A DNA stretch of 10,954 nt from NCBI GenBank assembly GCA_031550925.1, contig JAVBOE010000124.1, positions 1-10,954 on the forward strand, written 5' to 3'. A program made the translations under genes and the position numbers. The notes under the pieces are model-generated. The model did not search any database and had not been told where the DNA came from. It worked only from the letters and a program-made list of their open reading frames with translations. This document shows, one piece after another, positions 6,528 to 10,954 of this stretch; position 1 is the first letter of the stretch; each line of letters starts with the position of its first letter. The stretch comes from JAIRNF01 sp031550925 (GTDB lineage Bacteria; Bacteroidota; Bacteroidia; Bacteroidales; UBA932).

Positions 6528-6601
6528 GCCCACCCCAACCCTCCCAAAGGGAGGGAGTGATTCCTCTCCCTTTGGGGGAGGGGTTAGGGTGGGGGCTTTT
6601 T
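6528..6601 (+). terminator. Long compound G/C-rich hairpin with T5, just upstream of eno
   Basis: The arms 6528-6553 and 6566-6596 form a long imperfect hairpin: nine perfect pairs between 6545-6553 and 6566-6574, then C-runs facing G-runs with bulges. TTTTT follows at 6597-6601. Each arm can also fold on itself, as in CCCTCCC-AAA-GGGAGGG at about 6539-6555. It resembles G/C-rich terminator-like repeats found between Bacteroidota genes. It is odd in lying only 36 nt before the eno start. It could be a terminator for upstream readthrough, an attenuator of eno, or a mobile palindromic repeat. Confidence 0.65.
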
Positions 6602-6637
6602 GCCTATTAGTCTAATATCTAAATAAAAACAAAAGTT

Positions 6638-7939
6638 ATGTCACAGATTATTAATGTTCATGCACGTCAGATTCTTGACTCAAGAGGAAATCCTACGGTA
6701 GAAGTAGATGTATTAACAGACGAGGGCGTTCTTGGCCGTGCAGCAGTTCCATCAGGAGCTTCAACAGGTGTTCACGAAGCAGTAGAGCTACGCGATAACG
6801 ATAAGAGCGTTTATCTTGGAAAGGGCGTTTTAAAGGCAGTAGAGAATGTAAATACAGCCATTAACAACGAAATCCTTGGCATGGATGTGCTGGATCAACG
6901 TGGCATTGATGCTACAATGATTGCTCTTGACGGAACAGAAAACAAAGGAAATTTGGGTGCAAACGCTATCCTTGGTGTTTCTATGGCTTGTGCCAAAGCA
7001 GCGGCTCAAATTACCGGACAAACGCTTTATCGCTACATAGGTGGTGTTAATGCTAGAACCCTTCCTATTCCGTTGATGAACATTCTTAACGGAGGTTCGC
7101 ATGCCGATAACTCTATCGATTTTCAGGAGTTCATGATTATGCCTGTTGGTGCCGAAACATTCAGTCAGGCATTGCGTATGGGTGCAGAAGTATTCCATAG
7201 CTTAAAGTCGGTTCTTAAGAAGCAAGGCTACTCAACTAACGTAGGTGATGAAGGCGGATTTGCTCCAAACCTAAAATCAAACGAAGAGGCTGTAACTGTT
7301 ATTCTTGAAGCGATTGAGAAGGCCGGTTACCGTCCGGGAGAAGACATCTACATGGCTCTTGACCCGGCTTCGTCTGAGTACTATATTGCAGAAGAAAAAG
7401 TTTATCACCTGCATAAATCAAGTGGCGAAAAGCTTACTCCTGCTCAAATGGTTGATTACTGGAAAACTTGGGTTGACAAGTATCCTATCATTTCTATCGA
7501 AGATGGTATGGCAGAAGACGACTGGGATGGCTGGAAGCTGATTACCGATACTATTGGCGACCGTTGCCAGCTGGTAGGAGACGACCTGTTTGTAACTAAC
7601 GTAAAGCGCCTGCAAATGGGTATCGACCGCAAGACTGCGAACTCTATCCTTGTGAAGGTTAACCAAATTGGTTCGTTAAGCGAAACTATCGATGCTGTGA
7701 ACTTGGCTTACCTTAACTCTTACACCGCAATTATGAGCCATCGTTCTGGCGAAACCGAAGATACAACTATTGCAGACCTTGCGGTTGCATTGAATACAGG
7801 ACTTATTAAAACCGGTTCTGCATCACGCTCTGATAGAATTGCTAAATATAACCAGCTGCTTCGTATCGAAGAGCAGCTAGGTAGCGAAGCCGTTTATCCG
7901 GGTAAAAGCTATAAGTATGTTGCAAACAGAAAGAAGTAG
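6638..7939 (+). CDS. eno: Enolase (phosphopyruvate hydratase)
   Basis: Encodes a 433-residue enolase, which converts 2-phosphoglycerate to phosphoenolpyruvate in glycolysis and back in gluconeogenesis, in the cytosol. Visible features are the N-terminal ARQILDSRGNPTVEVDV, the mobile loop PSGASTG (38-44), H155 in NGGSHADN, and the general acid/base E205 in NVGDEGGFAPN. Mg ligands are D242 (ALDPAS), E288 (SIEDG) and D315 (VGDD). Catalytic K340 lies in the signature ILVKVNQIGSLSET, followed by SHRSGETED. The length is full and no key residue is missing. It appears to be a single-gene unit, bracketed by a hairpin array upstream and a strong terminator 20 nt downstream. Confidence 0.98.
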   Translation: MSQIINVHARQILDSRGNPTVEVDVLTDEGVLGRAAVPSGASTGVHEAVELRDNDKSVYLGKGVLKAVENVNTAINNEILGMDVLDQRGIDATMIALDGTENKGNLGANAILGVSMACAKAAAQITGQTLYRYIGGVNARTLPIPLMNILNGGSHADNSIDFQEFMIMPVGAETFSQALRMGAEVFHSLKSVLKKQGYSTNVGDEGGFAPNLKSNEEAVTVILEAIEKAGYRPGEDIYMALDPASSEYYIAEEKVYHLHKSSGEKLTPAQMVDYWKTWVDKYPIISIEDGMAEDDWDGWKLITDTIGDRCQLVGDDLFVTNVKRLQMGIDRKTANSILVKVNQIGSLSETIDAVNLAYLNSYTAIMSHRSGETEDTTIADLAVALNTGLIKTGSASRSDRIAKYNQLLRIEEQLGSEAVYPGKSYKYVANRKK

Positions 7940-7959
7940 CAGAACAGCTAATTAGTTAT

Positions 7960-7996
7960 AAAGGCTTGGCATACACTTGTCAAGCCTTTGTTTTTT
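7960..7996 (+). terminator. Intrinsic terminator of eno
   Basis: An 11-bp stem pairs AAAGGCTTGGC (7960-7970) with GTCAAGCCTTT (7979-7989), with one G-T wobble and an 8-nt loop. G and then TTTTTT (7991-7996) follow. It begins 20 nt after the eno stop. Its loop and 3' arm also hold the possible -33 TTG (7977-7979) of the next gene. Confidence 0.92.
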
Positions 7997-8008
7997 CTTA
8001 TATCTTTG
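7977..8008 (+). promoter_or_regulatory. Candidate promoter of the first SH3-like paralog
   Basis: TATCTTTG at 8001-8008 matches TAnnTTTG exactly. TTG at 7977-7979 lies 21 nt upstream, acceptable for a -33 element. The expected transcription start near 8014 would give a leader of about 15 nt before the ATG at 8029. This supports the 8029 start over the in-frame ATG at 7966, which lies inside the eno terminator stem. Confidence 0.6.
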
Positions 8009-8028
8009 CCGTACCAAAAATATATTCT

Positions 8029-8796
8029 ATGAAAACGAGACTACTACTGATAGCTCTGCTGGTATTTACCGCGAGCAACGTTTGGGCTCAAAACAAATCG
8101 ACCCAGAGAGTAGAGCCCACCATTGGCATTGGCAGATTGCAAATCAGCCTGAACGATTCTATTCCTTTATACAAATCGGCTGATGATATTCGTGCCTTTG
8201 ATACCCTTATCTTTAGCAAGATTGCTGACGGTGTGGATAAAGGTAAGTTTATGATGACTACCAAATCAAAGCTTAATATTACCCCTTTTATATTTCAGCC
8301 GGGAGACTCATACAACGAGGCAGCAGCAAATGTTGAAGCAGGAAAAGCCTATAATTATTCGGTGTTGGTGTTTAGGGTTACAAACCTTGTAAAAGGATGC
8401 TTTGAGATAGTTCTTAATGAGAAAACGTTTGAAACATGCATTATTAAGAAGGATAAGAAGCATACACTTTATACCACCGGAACACCCTACTGGTCGCAGA
8501 ACCACAGTAGCGAAACGTTTGCTCCCGGATGGTTTTTATACGAGTCGTGGGCAAACTATCTAAAACGTTTATCCGCTGTAAGTGTTGCTAATCCTAAGAT
8601 GTACGATAATCCTGATGGTAGTTTTGTTTTATCATCTAACGATAGTATCTCGTTCCAGCCCGTGTATGCCATAGAGCAGTGGCTAAAAGTTCGTCTTACC
8701 GGCGAGCAGAAAGACGGAGTACGCGACGAGGTTTGGATAAAATGGACAGATGGTAAAAACCTCCTGCTTACACCTATTGAAGAGGTTTACTACTAG
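8029..8796 (+). CDS. Exported protein with SH3-like C-terminal region, paralog 1
   Basis: The 255-residue product begins with a clear signal peptide (MKTRLLLIALLVFTASNVWA, residues 1-20) with likely signal peptidase I cleavage at VWA/Q, so it is probably periplasmic or secreted. I do not recognise a named family. Visible blocks are TIGIGRLQISLNDSIPLY (31-48), FDTLIFSK (57-64), a beta-rich FEIVLNEKTFETCIIKK (125-141), a linker WFLYESWANYLKR (168-180), and a C-terminal WLKVRL...WIKWTDGKNLLLTP (218-249). The last resembles the end of bacterial SH3-like folds, and the 125-141 block may be a first such unit. The downstream gene is a clear paralog. No catalytic motif is seen, so a binding or structural role is a guess. 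An upstream in-frame ATG at 7966 is rejected because it lies in the eno terminator. Confidence 0.8.
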   Translation: MKTRLLLIALLVFTASNVWAQNKSTQRVEPTIGIGRLQISLNDSIPLYKSADDIRAFDTLIFSKIADGVDKGKFMMTTKSKLNITPFIFQPGDSYNEAAANVEAGKAYNYSVLVFRVTNLVKGCFEIVLNEKTFETCIIKKDKKHTLYTTGTPYWSQNHSSETFAPGWFLYESWANYLKRLSAVSVANPKMYDNPDGSFVLSSNDSISFQPVYAIEQWLKVRLTGEQKDGVRDEVWIKWTDGKNLLLTPIEEVYY

Positions 8797-8816
8797 CAGT
8801 ATAAAATAAAACAAGT

Positions 8817-8857
8817 AAAAGGATTGGCACAAAAATTGTTAATCCTTTTATTGTTTA
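8817..8857 (+). terminator. Probable terminator between the two paralogs
   Basis: AAAAGGATT (8817-8825) pairs with AATCCTTTT (8841-8849). The stem extends inward by two G-T wobbles and two Watson-Crick pairs to 8829/8837, leaving a 7-nt loop, and is followed by ATTGTTT. The G/C core is small, so the strength is uncertain. It lies 21 nt after the stop of the first paralog. Confidence 0.55.
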
Positions 8858-8869
8858 ATACTAAACTTG
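8836..8869 (+). promoter_or_regulatory. Weak candidate promoter of the second paralog
   Basis: TAAACTTG at 8862-8869 matches TAnnTTTG with one mismatch. TTG at 8836-8838, in the terminator loop region, lies 23 nt upstream. The box ends only 5 nt before the ATG at 8875, so a transcript from it would be almost leaderless. Readthrough from the first paralog is an alternative. Confidence 0.3.
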
Positions 8870-8874
8870 TGCAT

Positions 8875-9672
8875 ATGAAATTGGTAGCGTTATTTTTTAC
8901 GGCATTAGTGCTTATATCATGTGGTACCAAACAGAAAGAAGCGGTAACTAGTAAAAGTGAAAAAGGTAATATCATTGCAAAAACAATCGGAGTAGGTCGA
9001 TTGCGAGTAAGCCTTAATAGAGACATACCACTATATAGAACAGCGGAAGATACAGTTCCTTTTGATACGTTACTTTTCTCTCGACACAAGTCAGGCGAAC
9101 AAAAAGGAGCCTTTATGGTATCAAGAACAAGCGCAAATGCAGTCAATCCCATGGATTTTTACAAAGGCGATTCGGAGCATGAGGCAAAGGATAATATTAG
9201 CTGTGGTCTTGTATATTTTGCACCAACGTTGGTTTTCAGAATGGCATCACTAACAAATAATGGATTTGAAGTTGTTTTGGATGAAGATACGTTTGAAAGC
9301 GCCGTGATTAAGCAAGACGAATACCATGCGTTATACACTACTGGAGAAGCGTATTGGCAAATGGATCATAACAGTGGTTCGTCAGATTGTTTTTGGTTTC
9401 TTCGAGAGTTGTGGGAGGACTATTTTAAACGAGTAATGTTTGTTTCTGTAGATGCTCCTCAGATTTATGATGCTCCTAGTGGTTTACTCTTGTACTCTTC
9501 TAAACACTCTGGCGATTTTAGTATTGTGGCTCTAGATGGAGAATGGGCTAAGGTTACGAAATTACATATCTACGGCGAAGACAATAAAGCCTTTTTTCCC
9601 GAAGAGGGTTGGATAAAATGGACAGACGGGACTACTCTACTAGTTGATCCGATAGAAGAAATGTACGAATAG
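8875..9672 (+). CDS. Lipoprotein with SH3-like C-terminal region, paralog 2
   Basis: The 265-residue product starts MKLVALFFTALVLISCG, a lipoprotein signal with lipobox LISC and lipidated C16, so it should be membrane-anchored. The residues after the Cys (GTKQKEA) include Lys and Glu, which in some Bacteroidota help direct lipoproteins to the surface; this is suggestive only. The mature part follows paralog 1 throughout: TIGVGRLRVSLNRDIPLY (37-54), FDTLLFSR (63-70), FEVVLDEDTFESAVIK (131-146), HALYTTG, a LRELWEDYFKR linker (176-186), and GWIKWTDGTTLLVDPIEE (245-262). The last region resembles a bacterial SH3-like fold. Function unknown. The earlier in-frame ATG at 8824 lies inside the upstream terminator-like stem and would add 17 residues before the lipoprotein signal, so it is rejected. 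Confidence 0.8.
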   Translation: MKLVALFFTALVLISCGTKQKEAVTSKSEKGNIIAKTIGVGRLRVSLNRDIPLYRTAEDTVPFDTLLFSRHKSGEQKGAFMVSRTSANAVNPMDFYKGDSEHEAKDNISCGLVYFAPTLVFRMASLTNNGFEVVLDEDTFESAVIKQDEYHALYTTGEAYWQMDHNSGSSDCFWFLRELWEDYFKRVMFVSVDAPQIYDAPSGLLLYSSKHSGDFSIVALDGEWAKVTKLHIYGEDNKAFFPEEGWIKWTDGTTLLVDPIEEMYE

Positions 9673-9689
9673 CCAAATGTTGCTTTTTT
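9671..9689 (+). terminator. Weak terminator-like hairpin between convergent genes
   Basis: AGC-c-AA (9671-9676) can pair with TTGCT (9680-9684) around ATG, with one bulged C, and TTTTT follows to 9689. It overlaps the stop of the second paralog and runs into the fbp stop codon. The stem is short and A/T-rich. It is the only terminator candidate in the 15-nt gap between the convergent genes. Confidence 0.3.
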
Positions 9690-10701
9690 AGTTAGGATGC
9701 AGCTTTAAAAACTCTTCTACTTTTGTTACCATTTCGGTAGAGCCTACAATAAACGGAATACGCTGATGTATTTCTGTCGGTTTTATTGATAGCACACGCT
9801 CATAGCCTGTCGATGCTTTTCCGCCCGATTGTTCTGCTAAAAATGCAATAGGGTTACACTCATATAAAAGCCTTAGCTTACCGTTAGGATTTGCTGCCGT
9901 TTGAGGGTAAATGAATACTCCTCCCTTTAGCATATTTCTATGAAAATCGGCAACCAAGCTGCCTATATACCGTAAGTTGTAAGGTCTGTTTGTTGCCTCA
10001 TCTTTTTCTTCACAATACTTAATATACTCTTTAATCCCTGTGGGAAAATGAGTAAAATGACCCTGGTTGGTAGAATATATCGTTCCGGTTTTGGGCGTTC
10101 GCATGCTAAGATTCGAAAGACAAAACTCTCCGATTGAAGGGTCCAGCGTAAAGCCATAAACCCCTGCACCTGTTGTATATACAAGCATTGTGGACGATCC
10201 GTAAATAATATATCCGGCAGCAACTTGCTGTACACCTGCTTGTAAAAAGTCTTCGATAACAGGTTCTTGTCCACGTGGACTTATACGGCGGTAAATAGAA
10301 AATATAGTACCAACCGAAACGTTAACATCTATATTCGACGAACCATCCAGCGGATCCATACAGAGAATATACCCACCGCCTTTTGCCTGAGGATTATCGG
10401 AGTATATTATGCCATCGCTTTCCTCTGATGCAATGCCGCAGCACTCTTCGCTGGCAAGCATCATAGCGGTAAACTCATCATGCGCAAAGACATCCAGCTT
10501 TTTCTGGTCTTCTCCTTGGACATTCGTGTTTCCCATCGAACCTAAGATATCAACCAGCCCGGCTTTGCTCACTTTTTTATGCACAAATTTGGCAGCTACT
10601 CCCAGGTGGTGAAGTAACCTTGTCAGCTCTCCCTTTGCATAAGGAAATTCTGCTTGACGTTGAAGAATAAACTCCGAAAGAGTAATTAACTTTTGTGCCA
10701 T
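9688..10701 (-). CDS. fbp: Class I fructose-1,6-bisphosphatase
   Basis: Encodes a 337-residue class I enzyme that hydrolyses fructose 1,6-bisphosphate to fructose 6-phosphate, the committed step of gluconeogenesis, in the cytosol. Visible features are GNTNVQGEDQKKLDV (57-71), the acidic SEES metal-site segment with E93/E94, the metal-dependent sugar-phosphatase core DPLDGSSNID (116-125), YRYIGSLVADFHRN around 245-256, and KLRLLYECNP (275-284) with E281 as the last metal ligand. The ATG at 10701 is chosen over a TTG at 10725 because MAQKLITLSEF is the natural start and the TTG overlaps a TAnnTTTG box. It is convergent with the second paralog and divergent from lpxD. Eno, the other central-carbon gene here, lies about 1.7 kb away. 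Confidence 0.96.
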   Translation of the reverse strand: MAQKLITLSEFILQRQAEFPYAKGELTRLLHHLGVAAKFVHKKVSKAGLVDILGSMGNTNVQGEDQKKLDVFAHDEFTAMMLASEECCGIASEESDGIIYSDNPQAKGGGYILCMDPLDGSSNIDVNVSVGTIFSIYRRISPRGQEPVIEDFLQAGVQQVAAGYIIYGSSTMLVYTTGAGVYGFTLDPSIGEFCLSNLSMRTPKTGTIYSTNQGHFTHFPTGIKEYIKYCEEKDEATNRPYNLRYIGSLVADFHRNMLKGGVFIYPQTAANPNGKLRLLYECNPIAFLAEQSGGKASTGYERVLSIKPTEIHQRIPFIVGSTEMVTKVEEFLKLHPN

Positions 10702-10722
10702 AGGAAAGATTTTGATGTAGAA

Positions 10723-10754
10723 CAAAAATAAAACAAATACTTAATAGGACGAAA
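10723..10754 (-). promoter_or_regulatory. Candidate fbp promoter
   Basis: Read on the - strand, TATTTTTG (10730 down to 10723) matches TAnnTTTG exactly. TTTC (10754 down to 10751) lies 20 nt upstream, one base from the -33 consensus TTTG. The box ends 21 nt before the ATG at 10701, as expected for a short leader. Confidence 0.6.
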
Positions 10755-10760
10755 GCTTTC
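10751..10760. promoter_or_regulatory. Perfect 10-bp palindrome between divergent fbp and lpxD
   Basis: GAAAGCTTTC is fully self-complementary and lies between the two divergent -7 boxes. Its left half supplies the -33-like TTTC for fbp and its right half a TTTC 16 nt before the lpxD -7 box. It could be a regulator site or only a shared pair of -33 elements. Confidence 0.35.
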
Positions 10761-10784
10761 TACGTTGAGTTTTTCTTATTTTTG
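10757..10784 (+). promoter_or_regulatory. Candidate lpxD promoter
   Basis: TATTTTTG at 10777-10784 matches TAnnTTTG exactly and ends 20 nt before the lpxD ATG. The upstream TTTC at 10757-10760 is spaced 16 nt away, shorter than ideal, so the -33 element is uncertain. Confidence 0.5.
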
Positions 10785-10804
10785 TGGTTTAAAGCAAAAA
10801 TATC

Positions 10805-10954
10805 ATGGAATATACAGCAAGCGTTATTGCCGAATATTTAAAAGGAGAGGTAGAGGGAAACCCTGAAACCATTGTGAAATCGTTTGCTCGCATAGAGCAA
10901 GGAAAACCCGAACAGCTTTGCTTTTTAGCTAATCCTAAGTACGAAAGATATTTA
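10805..10954 (+). CDS. lpxD: UDP-3-O-acylglucosamine N-acyltransferase, N-terminal part (partial)
   Basis: The first 50 residues are visible and the frame runs off the window. It begins MEYTASVIAEYLKGEVEGNP, continues with SFARIEQGKPEQLCFLANPK, and then YERYL. This is the N-terminal uridine-binding domain of LpxD, which adds the second 3-hydroxyacyl chain to UDP-acyl-glucosamine in lipid A synthesis. The SFARIE..., LCFLANPKY pattern is characteristic. The catalytic left-handed beta-helix with hexapeptide repeats would lie beyond the window. The ATG at 10805 fits a -7 box ending 20 nt upstream. Divergent from fbp. Confidence 0.85.
   Translation, partial: MEYTASVIAEYLKGEVEGNPETIVKSFARIEQGKPEQLCFLANPKYERYL

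Larger units (their letters stand above)
6265..6637. other. Non-coding gap between the rplQ terminator and eno, rich in palindromes
   Basis: No reading frame here resembles a known protein. The stretch holds at least four palindromic elements (near 6296, 6351, 6496 and 6528), two of them terminator-like with T-tracts, plus one TAnnTTTG box at 6481-6488. The last 36 nt before eno (6602-6637) are A/T-rich and contain no TAnnTTTG match. A 66-codon frame at 6328-6528 crosses the palindromes and looks spurious. Confidence 0.75.

Noticed and set aside
6328..6528. A 66-codon + strand frame in the rplQ-eno gap.
   Set aside because: It runs through a dispersed-repeat-like palindrome and a terminator-like hairpin, has odd composition (Cys and aromatic-rich), and resembles no known protein. 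Only its last 11 codons are mentioned, as a possible leader.
7966..8028. Upstream in-frame ATG for the first paralog.
   Set aside because: It lies in the stem of the eno terminator and upstream of the -7 box; the ATG at 8029 gives a clean signal peptide.
8824..8874. Upstream in-frame ATG for the second paralog.
   Set aside because: It lies in a terminator-like stem and would bury the lipoprotein signal behind 17 extra residues.
10702..10725. TTG start giving an fbp product 8 residues longer.
   Set aside because: The TTG is part of the TAnnTTTG box, and MAQKLITLSEF at 10701 fits the family start.
1..10954. Search for CRISPR arrays, transposases, integrases, phage genes, toxin-antitoxin pairs, tRNA or rRNA genes.
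   Set aside because: No direct-repeat array, no mobile-element protein and no RNA gene could be recognised on either strand.

Overview
The window looks like a chromosomal piece of a Bacteroidota genome, most likely of the order Bacteroidales in the broad sense. Three things point there. The secY-map-infA-rpmJ-rpsM-rpsK-rpsD-rpoA-rplQ order with map inserted is typical of that order. Start codons are preceded by A/T-rich stretches with little Shine-Dalgarno sequence. The sites upstream of several genes match the Bacteroidota -7 promoter consensus TAnnTTTG. The order-level placement is an inference from recalled gene order and protein similarity.

Positions 1-6209 are the distal part of the S10-spc-alpha ribosomal protein supercluster, all on the + strand: the end of rpmD, then rplO, secY, map, infA, rpmJ, rpsM, rpsK, rpsD, rpoA and rplQ. 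Gaps run from 3 to 78 nt, so this is probably one polycistronic unit that makes ribosomal proteins, the SecY channel, methionine aminopeptidase, IF-1 and the RNA polymerase alpha subunit. It ends at a strong intrinsic terminator at 6229-6264.

Positions 6210-6637 hold no convincing gene. They carry a series of palindromes: the rplQ terminator, a CCCCT/AGGGG element, a dispersed-repeat-like element, a compact hairpin with T6, and a long G/C-rich compound hairpin with T5 that ends 36 nt before enolase (eno, 6638-7939). Eno has its own terminator at 7960-7996.

Two tandem paralogous exported proteins follow (8029-8796 and 8875-9672). The first has a signal peptidase I type signal and the second a lipoprotein signal. 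Both end in a segment resembling a bacterial SH3-like fold. Their function is unknown to me, and they are the least explained genes here. Convergent to them, on the - strand, lies a class I fructose-1,6-bisphosphatase (fbp, 9688-10701). It is divergent from the start of lpxD (10805 to the window end), which acts in lipid A synthesis. The fbp-lpxD spacer has two identical -7 boxes facing outward around a perfect 10-bp palindrome.

I see no CRISPR array, tRNA, rRNA, transposase, phage gene or defence system. Most of the window is conserved housekeeping DNA. The possible novelty lies in the paralog pair, the hairpin-rich gap before eno, small structured gaps inside the ribosomal operon, and a skew toward TAG stop codons.
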